NCBI GenBank assembly: GCA_029960045.1
Contig: JASCOV010000004.1
Span: 186,001-250,000, forward strand
Direction: 5' to 3'
DNA length: 64,000 nt
DNA from: Flavobacteriaceae bacterium PS02293
GTDB lineage: Bacteria; Bacteroidota; Bacteroidia; Flavobacteriales; Weeksellaceae
In this document: positions 51,633-59,742 of the stretch, piece by piece
Numbering within the stretch: position 1 is the stretch's first letter
Layout of the letters: every line of letters starts with the position of its first letter
The notes under the pieces: generated by a model
Told to the model about the DNA's origin: nothing
Databases searched by the model: none
Seen by the model: the letters and a program-made list of their open reading frames with translations, nothing else
Translations under genes and position numbers: made by a program

Positions 51633-51669
51633 TAAAACTAGTCATCAAGTGATATTATCTTGAAACTAA

Positions 51670-53268
51670 TTATCTGCTATAATAATTGATTTGCATTTCC
51701 TTCGGATATTTCACCTCGTAAGAGAAATTGATTTTTTCTGATACTCCGCTTGCTATTTTTCTGTTCCAAAGTATACTTCCGGTTTTTTCGTCCAAACTTC
51801 CGTTTCCGATTTCTAAAGCTTTCACAGAAATTTTGGAATTCTCGCTGATTGGTAATTGATCCAGAATTTCCAATTCAATATTTTCTTTGGTGTTGTTTCT
51901 GATGCTAATCTGGAAAGATTCTGTTTCCCATTTGTTGGAATTGAAGGTTTTATGAGACGTTTTGTCTTCCAGTTTTATTCTTTTCACTATAATTCTTTCG
52001 TCTACACCCAAAGAAATTGGAAATTCATCTTTTAAATAATTGGCTGTAATATTGGTTTTTCCAATGTAGTTGTCTTCAAAATAAATATTAGCTTCTCCCG
52101 AAATGAGGTTGAGATTTTGCCAGTTTTTAACAAAAGCCATTAGGAAAACCTGATTGTTCAACTTCGGAACGCTGTGGTATTTGTAAGTAGCTTCCACTTG
52201 TTTTTTATCAAGAATGACGTATTGTTCTTTTTCCTGACTCACAATTGTTTGGTTATAATTCAATTCATACAGTACATTCATCTGACTGTCAGAAACTGTT
52301 GCTGTTGGAATTTGACTTGAAATATCATCGCGCAACTGAAAAGAATTGGATATTTCCGCAGCAGAAGATTTGGCTTTTTGTACATAACCTTTTTTATCAT
52401 TTTCAGAACTATAAGGTGTGTATTCTGCAACATAAAGTGGTGACAAAATCGGTCTGTTTTGATTGTAAGACGGTTTGTAAGTGGAAACAAATAGCTTGAC
52501 ATTGTTCCAGTCTTGTCCCGTTTTTTGGTAAATTTTCCCTTTATAAACAATCTCCAAAGGTTTTTTGGTTGATACCGCTCGCAAATCGTAAGACGGAACC
52601 CAGCCTGCATTGGCAACAATATAACTGATTCCAAGATTGAGATTCATTTCATTGTCAGCAAGGATTTCCAGCAAAAGCTCTTTTGTGTTTTGATTTTTAT
52701 GGGTTTGCTCTTCAGAAAATTGTTTGTCGATTTTGGCAATACTTTCATCAATGACAGATTTTTGTTCATCCAATAAAAAGATCTGATTATCAATCTCAAG
52801 CATTCTTTTTCTATAAAATTCGGTTAGCTTTATAAGTTGTTCTTGCGGCGTAGATTTGTCATTTGTAGAAACTTTTAGATTGTCATTAATGATTTTTTGC
52901 TCACCAGCTAGATTTTTGATTTGAATTTCCAAAAGATTCACCTGTCTTTGACGTTTCTTTTTTTCGTCATTTAATTTCTTTTCGCCATCAGATAATTCCT
53001 CGTTTTTCAGAAAATTATTTTGAGGTGTTATGGAAAGAAGAGTTGTATTTTTCTCCAGATTTATTTTGTAAGTATTCTCATTCAGATCATTTGGAAGATT
53101 GATGATCTTCACTGTGTTTCTTCCTTTTTTAAGACTCACATTGGTGCTTCCAAAAACTTTTGCACCTTGTAGAAAAACGGTTGCTTGTTTTACATCGATT
53201 TCTTTTTTTATTTCCTGAGATTTCAAAAATGAAAAAGAGAACATTAATATTAAAAAATAGGGTTTCAT
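51670..53268 (-). CDS. MuiA-like (DUF4139/DUF4140) exported protein
   Basis: 532 residues. Signal peptide (about 1-17, ending LKSQ), DUF4140 N-terminal beta domain (about 20-105; VKQATVFLQGAKVF, GRNTVKIINLPNDL), a coiled coil (about 92-200; Lys/Glu/Gln-rich) and the C-terminal DUF4139 domain (about 215-532; LGISYIVANAGWVPSYDLRA, IYFEDNYIGKT, GVDERIIVKR). Named after the mucoidy inhibitor MuiA of Serratia; its molecular role is not known. It lies 99 bp downstream of the SIMPL gene on the same strand, but a putative LytTR operator and -7 box in that gap imply its own promoter. Confidence 0.88.
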   Translation of the reverse strand: MKPYFLILMFSFSFLKSQEIKKEIDVKQATVFLQGAKVFGSTNVSLKKGRNTVKIINLPNDLNENTYKINLEKNTTLLSITPQNNFLKNEELSDGEKKLNDEKKKRQRQVNLLEIQIKNLAGEQKIINDNLKVSTNDKSTPQEQLIKLTEFYRKRMLEIDNQIFLLDEQKSVIDESIAKIDKQFSEEQTHKNQNTKELLLEILADNEMNLNLGISYIVANAGWVPSYDLRAVSTKKPLEIVYKGKIYQKTGQDWNNVKLFVSTYKPSYNQNRPILSPLYVAEYTPYSSENDKKGYVQKAKSSAAEISNSFQLRDDISSQIPTATVSDSQMNVLYELNYNQTIVSQEKEQYVILDKKQVEATYKYHSVPKLNNQVFLMAFVKNWQNLNLISGEANIYFEDNYIGKTNITANYLKDEFPISLGVDERIIVKRIKLEDKTSHKTFNSNKWETESFQISIRNNTKENIELEILDQLPISENSKISVKALEIGNGSLDEKTGSILWNRKIASGVSEKINFSYEVKYPKEMQINYYSR

Positions 53269-53295
53269 AAGTTTGTTATTTATTGATTTCTAAAG

Positions 53296-53303
53296 TAAAA
53301 TTA
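53296..53303 (-). promoter_or_regulatory. -7-like box of the MuiA-like gene
   Basis: TAATTTTA on the minus strand (one mismatch), 27 bp from the operator at 53331-53362; TTTG lies at 53319-53322. Confidence 0.45.
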
Positions 53304-53330
53304 GCCGAAAGGAAAAGTCAAATTTTTCAG

Positions 53331-53362
53331 ACTTGGTGAATAGCAGTTTTCACTTGGTGAAT
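53331..53362. promoter_or_regulatory. LytTR-type operator, site 1
   Basis: Direct repeats ACTTGGTGAAT at 53331-53341 and 53352-53362, exactly 21 bp apart. The spacer ends GTTTTC as in site 2. It lies in the gap between the SIMPL and MuiA-like genes, upstream of the latter. Confidence 0.75.
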
Positions 53363-53367
53363 TGATT

Positions 53368-54303
53368 TTATTTAGGAATATTCAAATTTTTTAAATCACC
53401 ATTTGATGTAATAATTACATATTCTTTAGTGTTTTGTTTTTTATTAATGGTCATTTTCACCTCGTACATTACCTGAATTACAGGCTCCAAAATCACAGGA
53501 TTAATAACAAAATCAAATTCCCTATCGAATATCGGTTGATAATAAATTGTATTACTTTTCGAAGCTTGATTTACATTTTCAGAACGCTTAATATCAAGAG
53601 AATTGCTGTTATAAGCTTCATAGGATTTATACATTTCCACAGGAAGTTTGATCATAAAACCATCAGAAAATGTTTTTTCATCATTAATGAAAGTCTGCCC
53701 GGAAATCCCTTCATAACTCTTCATTTTTTCTGAAAGCAATGCTTTTGCTTTGGTAGAAATTTCCTTTTTCACTGTATCAAGAGTCGTGGAATAATAATCT
53801 ACACGAACCAAATCATAAATCTCGTTTTGAGAAAGAATTTTCACAAAGTCATTCAGTTGCTCCGGATTTGAAAACTTGATGTGTATATTTTTTTTAATTT
53901 CACAACCTTTAGGAATTTCGTTGTAAGTTCTTTTGCTAAATATTTTTTTCTCCGAAATATAATCGTAAACGGGCACAAACGAAATCATATCCGTGAACAC
54001 TTCCACATTTTTTTGAATCTTAATTTCTTTTAGAGATTGCGATATTCTTTCATCAATAATCTGGCTGGCTTCTGCTTGGTTTTTCCCCGTTTGTGTAAGA
54101 CTGAAAATCGCTACATATTGGTCTGCTTTCACATTTGCCAGTCCTTTGACGCTAATAGATATTTCTCCATTTCTTGGAGGATTTATATTGATTGAATTTT
54201 GTGAAAAATCACTAATGGTTCTGTAATTAATATTCCCGGAAGCTTGCCCAAAAATCATTAAATTAAAAGAAGATAAGATGGTTATAAAAATTGTTTTTTT
54301 CAT
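53368..54303 (-). CDS. SIMPL (DUF541) domain exported protein
   Basis: 311 residues from the ATG at 54303 (MKKTIFITILSSFNLMIFGQ), which gives a signal peptide; the frame reaches 54330 but those codons add only an unlikely leader. The mature part is the SIMPL/DUF541 type (ISISVKGLANVKADQYVAIFSLTQTG, then IIDERISQSLKEI and a conserved VRVDYYSTTLDTVKKEISTKA in part). SIMPL proteins form periplasmic oligomers, some linked to oxidative or envelope stress; the role is unclear. Divergent from the TPR kinase gene, with LytTR-type operator site 2 between them. Confidence 0.85.
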   Translation of the reverse strand: MKKTIFITILSSFNLMIFGQASGNINYRTISDFSQNSININPPRNGEISISVKGLANVKADQYVAIFSLTQTGKNQAEASQIIDERISQSLKEIKIQKNVEVFTDMISFVPVYDYISEKKIFSKRTYNEIPKGCEIKKNIHIKFSNPEQLNDFVKILSQNEIYDLVRVDYYSTTLDTVKKEISTKAKALLSEKMKSYEGISGQTFINDEKTFSDGFMIKLPVEMYKSYEAYNSNSLDIKRSENVNQASKSNTIYYQPIFDREFDFVINPVILEPVIQVMYEVKMTINKKQNTKEYVIITSNGDLKNLNIPK

Positions 54304-54327
54304 AATGATTAATTTTAAATTATACTG

Positions 54328-54335
54328 CAAACTTA
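54328..54335 (-). promoter_or_regulatory. -7 box of the SIMPL gene
   Basis: TAAGTTTG on the minus strand, exact, 24 nt before the ATG and 27 bp from operator site 2. No -33 element, as expected if an activator is needed. Confidence 0.55.
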
Positions 54336-54362
54336 CTCGTCATCTAATCCTTAAAAACCTTA

Positions 54363-54394
54363 ACTTGGTGAATCCCGGTTTTCACTTGGTGAAT
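54363..54394. promoter_or_regulatory. LytTR-type operator, site 2
   Basis: Direct repeats ACTTGGTGAAT at 54363-54373 and 54384-54394, 21 bp apart, in the divergent gap between the SIMPL gene and the kinase operon. The nearest -7 boxes are 27 bp (minus) and 26 bp (plus) away. Confidence 0.78.
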
Positions 54395-54399
54395 CGTTT

Positions 54400-54428
54400 T
54401 TTGCTGTTTATATATATGTTTATCTTTG
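54400..54428 (+). promoter_or_regulatory. Promoter of the TPR kinase/LytTR operon
   Basis: TTTG-N17-TATCTTTG, both elements exact. The -33 element is 5 bp after operator site 2, and the -7 box ends 4 nt before the ATG. Confidence 0.65.
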
Positions 54429-54432
54429 TTTT

Positions 54433-56214
54433 ATGAAAAAGATTCAGTTTCTTTTGTTTGCTTTGATGATGATTTTTGGGAACAGATTGTATTCTCAGGC
54501 TAATAATTCTGTCACCAAAGAAGTACAGGCAGAAACAGCCAATCTGAAAAAAGCGTTTGATAGTAAAAATGAAGCCGCAAAAGCAGATTCTTATTACAAT
54601 ATTGGTGAAGCTTACTATAACGACGGCAATTTTTCTAAGAGTGAAGAATATCTCACCAAATCAAAAAATATTTACGAAAAACTCAATGATAAACAGAATC
54701 TTGAGAAAGTGACACGAAAATTGGCTCAGTCGCAGGAAAATCAAAATAAACTAAAATCAGCCGTCAAAAATTACGAAACAGCATCCAACATTGGCTATAC
54801 CAAAAAAAGTAAAGCTCTGAATAGTAATGATGTTTCACGATTAAATTCCTCATCTGCTGAAAAGAAATCTGAAGCCATACAAAACAATATCGATATCAGC
54901 TTAAAAGGAAAAGAAAACGATGATCTGGCAACAAGTTACACCCAAATGGCAGACGTCAATGTGCAGCAAAACAACATTCCAAAAGCAGCAGAAAATCTGA
55001 ATAATGCTTATGAGATTGCCAAAGATCAAGCACCACAACAAGCCCTGGGAATCAACAAAAAGCTAGCGGAAATTTATGCTGATAAAAAAGATTACGATAA
55101 AGCGATTGAAACCAAAAAGAAAGCTTTGAAGGAAGATTTTGTAGAAACAAATTCTCAGGAAAAAGTAACTCAAATTCAAGAACTGGCAGATATTTATCTT
55201 CAAAAAAATGATAAACAGGAAGCGATTAATTTATTCAGAAATGCCTATCAGATTTCCATAGAAAAGGGTCATACTTTGGAAGCTCAGAAAAGTGTAGGAA
55301 AGTTGGATAGCCTTTATAAAACCTCTGGGAATATAGATTTATCCATTAAATTATATCGGGATTTTCTTTGGAAATTACCTCATCTTGTAAAAAATGACCG
55401 CAGTTTGATAGATGCAAAAATTCTTGAAGAAACGGAAAGCAAAATCTCTCAACTGGAAAAGGAAAAAGAACTGAAAGATGAACTTATCAGAAAGAAAAAC
55501 ATCTTTAATTATAGCTTAATTGCTGCTTTATTTTTATTATTAATTTTAGTTGGATTTATATTTTGGACTTTGAAAAAAGTTCAGGTTAAGAGCAAAAAAA
55601 TCGCTTTACAATCGCTTCGGAGAGAGATGAATCCTCATTTTATCTTTAATAGTTTGAATTCTGTCAACCAGTTTATTGCCACTAATAATGAGTTAGAAGC
55701 CAATCAATATCTGGCCAAATTTTCAAAATTAATGCGTGGCGTGATGGAAAATTCTGCAGAAGATTTTATTCCTTTTCATCAGGAATTGGATTTGCTTCAA
55801 AACTATTTATCTTTAGAAAAAACACGTTTTACGGATAAATTTGACTTTGAAATTACAGTTGATGAAAATTTGAATCAACAAAATCTTCAAATTCCCGGAA
55901 TGATGATTCAGCCGTTTTTGGAAAATGCAATTTGGCATGGATTGCGATACAGAAAGGAAAAGGGATTTTTGAAAGTTAATTTCGAAACTAAAAATGATTA
56001 CCTAAAAATCACGATAGAAGACAACGGAATCGGAATCGAAGAAAGTAAAAAACAAAAAACTGATCACCAAAAAAACAGAGAAGGACGCGGAATGAAAAAT
56101 ACGCTGGAACGTATTCGGCTTTTGAATGATTTGTATAAAAAAAATATCACTTGCTCCATAAATGATTCCGAAAATGGAGTTTTGGTAGAGATAAATATGC
56201 ACGATAAAAAATGA
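54433..56214 (+). CDS. TPR-containing sensor kinase (LytS/His_kinase type)
   Basis: 593 residues. Signal peptide (1-22), then TPR-like helical repeats outside the inner membrane (about 40-320; SYYNIGEAYYNDGNFSKSEEYL, LADIYLQKNDKQEAINLF), a coiled coil (333-355), one TM helix (about 359-380) and the His_kinase domain: REMNPHFIFNSLNS with His402, followed by HATPase motifs (MIQPFLENAIWHGL N box, IEDNGIGIE, GRGMKN). This type phosphorylates LytTR regulators. Its stop overlaps the regulator start by 4 nt (ATGA). Under a promoter with an adjoining LytTR-type operator, so probably autoregulated. Confidence 0.92.
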   Translation: MKKIQFLLFALMMIFGNRLYSQANNSVTKEVQAETANLKKAFDSKNEAAKADSYYNIGEAYYNDGNFSKSEEYLTKSKNIYEKLNDKQNLEKVTRKLAQSQENQNKLKSAVKNYETASNIGYTKKSKALNSNDVSRLNSSSAEKKSEAIQNNIDISLKGKENDDLATSYTQMADVNVQQNNIPKAAENLNNAYEIAKDQAPQQALGINKKLAEIYADKKDYDKAIETKKKALKEDFVETNSQEKVTQIQELADIYLQKNDKQEAINLFRNAYQISIEKGHTLEAQKSVGKLDSLYKTSGNIDLSIKLYRDFLWKLPHLVKNDRSLIDAKILEETESKISQLEKEKELKDELIRKKNIFNYSLIAALFLLLILVGFIFWTLKKVQVKSKKIALQSLRREMNPHFIFNSLNSVNQFIATNNELEANQYLAKFSKLMRGVMENSAEDFIPFHQELDLLQNYLSLEKTRFTDKFDFEITVDENLNQQNLQIPGMMIQPFLENAIWHGLRYRKEKGFLKVNFETKNDYLKITIEDNGIGIEESKKQKTDHQKNREGRGMKNTLERIRLLNDLYKKNITCSINDSENGVLVEINMHDKK

Positions 56215-56945
56215 AAATCAGATCAATTTTAGTAGATGACGAGAAAATTGCAAGAGATGTTCTAAGGAATTATCTTTCCAAATATTGTCCGCAAGTTGAG
56301 ATTCTGGGTGAAGCAGAAAATATTAAAGAAGCTGTTCCGATGATTGCAGAATTGCAGCCGCAATTGGTTTTTTTGGATGTAGAAATGCCCTTTGGAAATG
56401 CTTTTGATGTCTTGGAAGCAACGAAAGAATACACTTACGAAACGATTTTTATCACTGCATTTTCCGAATATTCTCTGCAGGCATTAAACAAATCCGCAAG
56501 TTATTATATTTTAAAACCAATTGATATTCAGGAGCTTATTTTAGCTGTCAATAAAGTATCGGAAAGTTTAGAAAACAAAGAAGAGCTGAATCGCAATAAA
56601 ATTCTTTTGGAAAATCTGAAGCTAAAACCAGAAAAACAACAGTTGATTTTACCGACTTTGCAAGGATTCGATGTCGTGAAAACTGAAGATATTGTTAGGT
56701 TACAAGCGGACGGAAATTTCACACAGGTTTATTTGAATAACAATACAAAAAAAATGGTCTGTCGTTTTCTGAAACATTTTGATGATTTGCTGGAACATCC
56801 TTTTGTGAGGGTTCATCGGTCGCACATTATCAATACTAATTTTGTGAAATCTTATCATAAAAGTGGAACTGCAACACTTTCTGATAATACAGAAATTGAA
56901 GTCTCCGGAAGTTTCAAAGATCAATTTTTGAAGGTTTTTTCATAA
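56211..56945 (+). CDS. LytTR-family response regulator
   Basis: 244 residues. Receiver domain (1-120): Asp9/Asp10, phosphoacceptor Asp56 (VFLDVEMPFGNA), Ser/Thr in ITAFSEY and Lys107 in YILKPID. The LytTR DNA-binding domain (about 140-244) has IVRLQADGNFTQVYL, the CRFLKHFDDLL helix and FVRVHRSHIINTNFVKSYH. LytTR domains bind pairs of direct repeats about two helical turns apart in promoter regions, precisely the arrangement at 53331 and 54363. Cognate of the kinase upstream. Confidence 0.95.
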   Translation: MKIRSILVDDEKIARDVLRNYLSKYCPQVEILGEAENIKEAVPMIAELQPQLVFLDVEMPFGNAFDVLEATKEYTYETIFITAFSEYSLQALNKSASYYILKPIDIQELILAVNKVSESLENKEELNRNKILLENLKLKPEKQQLILPTLQGFDVVKTEDIVRLQADGNFTQVYLNNNTKKMVCRFLKHFDDLLEHPFVRVHRSHIINTNFVKSYHKSGTATLSDNTEIEVSGSFKDQFLKVFS

Positions 56946-56981
56946 TAAAAATATAGAAGCAGAATTTCTGCTTCTATAAAA

Positions 56982-57503
56982 TTAATTAAAAATCAGATTT
57001 TTGTAAAGTTCCTGCGCTGGTTTTACATTTTCATCTGTCAGATTGTGGCTGTCATTAAGATTAATTTGGCCAATGTATTTTGCTCCTGTGTATTTTATAG
57101 AACCGCTAATTGGTGTCAAATAATCATCAACGGTAAAACCTTTTTCTCCATTTTGCAGGTAAGATTCTTTAACACCTCCAGTTGTAGTTGCGATCCCGAA
57201 TTCCTTTTCTACTAGTGCTGTTCCATTCGGTCCATAAGCCCAGCCATATGAAAAAACTTCGTCTATCCAGGTTTTTAAAAATCCAGGTGCATTGAACCAA
57301 TAAGTCGGAAACTGGAAAATGATTCTTGAATGTTCTGAGATAAGTTCCTGTTCTTTTGCTATATCAATTTTCCCATCTGGATAAGCTTCATAGATATTAT
57401 GAACAATTACATTTTCCTCGATGGAAATGTTTTCTAATAATGCCTTGTTGGCATTGGACGCAGTGAAATTTGGGTGCGCCAAAATAATTAATACGTTACT
57501 CAT
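56982..57503 (-). CDS. NAD(P)H quinone oxidoreductase (flavodoxin-fold)
   Basis: 173 residues of the MdaB/KefF-like NAD(P)H dehydrogenase (quinone) family. ILAHPNFTASNANKAL is the FMN phosphate loop, FQFPTYWFNAPGFLKTWIDEVFSYGWAYG the flavin/quinone-binding signature (shown in part: FNAPGFLKTWIDEV) and ATTTGGVKESY the third loop. Probably performs two-electron reduction of quinones, protecting from electrophiles. Divergent from the HxlR regulator at 57612, which is the usual pairing for quinone-stress genes. Confidence 0.9.
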   Translation of the reverse strand: MSNVLIILAHPNFTASNANKALLENISIEENVIVHNIYEAYPDGKIDIAKEQELISEHSRIIFQFPTYWFNAPGFLKTWIDEVFSYGWAYGPNGTALVEKEFGIATTTGGVKESYLQNGEKGFTVDDYLTPISGSIKYTGAKYIGQINLNDSHNLTDENVKPAQELYKNLIFN

Positions 57504-57611
57504 TTTAGTATATTTTATAAAGTTACTCTCTTTTGGAGAGCAAAAGTATTATCTTTGTCACATCAAAACAAGAACGCACTTGTCGGGAATTAAGTAACTT
57601 ATAAGTAATTA
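57504..57611. promoter_or_regulatory. Divergent control region of the quinone reductase and HxlR genes
   Basis: Contains an inverted repeat CTCTC-TTTTG-GAGAG (about 57526-57540), a palindrome ACTTATAAGT (about 57597-57606) just before the HxlR start and a TATCTTTG -7 box for HxlR at 57550-57557. These are candidate HxlR operators. Confidence 0.45.
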
Positions 57612-57995
57612 ATGCTGAAAATGAACGAATTAGAAATTGAAAAAAGTAAATATTTTAATAACGGAAGTTGCCCGATAAGATTGGTTCTGGACAGAATCGG
57701 GGAAAAATGGTCTATTTTAATTTTATTAATTCTTAAAGAAAATGAAGTTTTGAGATTCAATGAAATCAATAAACTGATAGGCGATATTTCTCAGAAAATG
57801 CTTGCCCAAACTTTGAAATCTTTGGAAACAGATGGTCTTATCAGTAGAAAAGTTTATCCTGTTGTTCCTCCAAAAGTAGAATATCGATTGACGGAATTAG
57901 GAGAAGATTTTTATCCGTTAATTGCCAATATTACAGAATGGGCAAAGACAAATCTGTACGAAATTTTAGAAAATAGAAAAAAATCTGTTAATTAA
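57612..57995 (+). CDS. HxlR-family transcriptional regulator
   Basis: 127 residues, winged helix of the HxlR/YodB type. NGSCPIRLVLDRIGEKWSILIL is the N-terminal signature with Cys20, the residue that senses quinones or disulfide stress in YodB; LRFNEINKLIGDISQKMLAQTLKSLE is the recognition-helix region (in part) and KVEYRLTELGEDF the wing. The ATG at 57621 is an alternative start. Most likely represses the divergent quinone reductase until electrophiles modify it. mnmE follows after 36 bp. Confidence 0.9.
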   Translation: MLKMNELEIEKSKYFNNGSCPIRLVLDRIGEKWSILILLILKENEVLRFNEINKLIGDISQKMLAQTLKSLETDGLISRKVYPVVPPKVEYRLTELGEDFYPLIANITEWAKTNLYEILENRKKSVN

Positions 57996-58019
57996 ACTCA
58001 TTAAAATTTTCCCAAATAT

Positions 58020-58027
58020 TATTTTTG
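58020..58027 (+). promoter_or_regulatory. -7 box of mnmE
   Basis: TATTTTTG, exact, ending 4 nt before the ATG; no -33 TTG at the expected distance. Confidence 0.45.
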
Positions 58028-58031
58028 TAAA

Positions 58032-59417
58032 ATGAATCAAGATACAATCTGTGCATTGGCCACAGCAAACGGAATAGGCGCTATTGGAATCATCAGAGTT
58101 TCTGGAGAACAGTCTTTTGAAATCGTGAATAAAATCTTTGAAGGTAAAAATCTTGAAAAAGCAGATTCTCATACGGTTCACTATGGTTTTATCAAAGAAG
58201 AAAATGAAGTGATAGATGAGGTGATGGTCTCTATTTTTCAAGCTCCGAAAACCTTCACTACAGAAAATTCTGTGGAGATTTCCTTTCACGGGTCACCTTA
58301 TATTGCTAAAAGAATTCTGGAAGTTTTGATTAAAAATGGAGCAAGAATGGCAAAAGCCGGCGAATTCACGATGCGTGCTTTTATGAACGGAAGGATAGAT
58401 CTTTCTCAGGCAGAATCTATTGCCGATCTAATCGCATCTGATAACGAAGCATCCAGAAAAGTAGCCCTTAATCAGCTGAAAGGCGGTATTTCTCAGGAAA
58501 TCTCAATTCTTAGAGGAGATTTATTGAATTTCACTTCATTGATAGAACTTGAACTTGATTTCGCAGAAGAGGATGTGGAATTTGCTGACAGAACCGCCTT
58601 GAATCAATTACTTAACAAAATTGAAGTTAAATTGACTTCTTTAATTGACAGTTTCCAATATGGAAATGCCATCAAAAATGGAACTGCAGTCGCTATCATC
58701 GGAAAACCAAACGCCGGAAAATCTACTTTACTAAACGCTTTACTGAAAGAAGAAAGAGCAATCGTAAGTAATATTGCAGGTACAACAAGAGATACAATTG
58801 AGGAAATCCTGCACATAAAAGGTAATGCTTTCCGATTAATAGATACAGCAGGATTACGTGAAACGGTTGACGAGATAGAAGCAATTGGAGTTAAAAAAGC
58901 CAAAGAAAAAGTAGATTCTGCTGACGTTTTAATTTATTTAGCTGATGCTTCAACGGAAGATTTTTCGGAAGATTTTGAAATCTTGAAGCCATTGGTAAGA
59001 AACGATCTAAAAGTCATTATCTGTGCTACAAAAATAGATGAAGTTTTGCCTACAAAATATGATCTTGTAGAATCAGCTTTCCGAAAAGAGATCACTTCTG
59101 ATTTCGATTTTATTAAAATTTCGGCTGTGGAAAATCAGAATATTCATGATCTTAAAAATGAATTGTCATCTTTTGTAGAGCATTTAAAATCTGAAGAAAA
59201 TAATGTGATTATTACGAATCAACGCCATTTTGAAGCTTTGAAGAAATCTTTGGATTCTGTGGAAAGAGTGGAAAAGGCTGTCACTTCCCAAATTACTACT
59301 GAACTTCTTGCTTATGAATTGAGAAATGCTTTGGAATATCTGGGGGAAATATCTGGGGAGTTTAGCAATGATGAGGTGCTGGGAAATATTTTTTCTAAGT
59401 TTTGTATCGGGAAGTAA
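58032..59417 (+). CDS. mnmE: tRNA modification GTPase MnmE (TrmE)
   Basis: 461 residues. Acts with MnmG to make 5-carboxymethylaminomethyl-uridine at tRNA wobble positions. N-terminal tetrahydrofolate-binding domain (1-118; TICALATANGIGAIGIIRVSG), helical domain, inserted G domain with GKPNAGKS (224-231), GTTRDT (250-255), DTAGLR (271-276), and the C-terminal CIGK motif (458-461) that carries the essential cysteine. Complete and of normal length. Confidence 0.97.
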   Translation: MNQDTICALATANGIGAIGIIRVSGEQSFEIVNKIFEGKNLEKADSHTVHYGFIKEENEVIDEVMVSIFQAPKTFTTENSVEISFHGSPYIAKRILEVLIKNGARMAKAGEFTMRAFMNGRIDLSQAESIADLIASDNEASRKVALNQLKGGISQEISILRGDLLNFTSLIELELDFAEEDVEFADRTALNQLLNKIEVKLTSLIDSFQYGNAIKNGTAVAIIGKPNAGKSTLLNALLKEERAIVSNIAGTTRDTIEEILHIKGNAFRLIDTAGLRETVDEIEAIGVKKAKEKVDSADVLIYLADASTEDFSEDFEILKPLVRNDLKVIICATKIDEVLPTKYDLVESAFRKEITSDFDFIKISAVENQNIHDLKNELSSFVEHLKSEENNVIITNQRHFEALKKSLDSVERVEKAVTSQITTELLAYELRNALEYLGEISGEFSNDEVLGNIFSKFCIGK

Positions 59418-59742
59418 TCGTACAAATTCATTCAAACTAGAATAAATTAAATAGTAAATTATTTTTTTTATTGTTTTCTGTTGGTTAAAAAAGAAAAGAA
59501 ATCGGATAAGAATCATAGTGCTTATTTTTGATATCATCCATAAGGCTGAGCTTTATTTTGTGTCAAATTTATGCTGTGGTTGGCTAAACGAAGATATGAA
59601 GTAGGTGGACGTTACCGGGCTTCAATAGGTGCTAATTATTGAAAAATAGGTTTGCAAAACAAAGACTAAACCCAAAATTTAATCTTGCGGGTCTTTCTTT
59701 TTGGAGTGGTAAAATTATATCTTTACGGCGTAACACACCTCA
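59418..59742. other. Intergenic region with a possible coding relic
   Basis: About 325 bp without a normal gene. A frame at 59571-59642 encodes a 23-residue peptide ending EVGGRYRASIGANY, which looks like the C-terminus of a beta-barrel protein, perhaps a decayed gene end. A weak inverted repeat (AAAGAC...CCC / GGGTCTTT, about 59663-59700) could terminate mnmE transcription. A TATCTTTA -7-like box at 59719-59726, followed by CGGCGTAA, precedes the TonB receptor. Confidence 0.4.
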
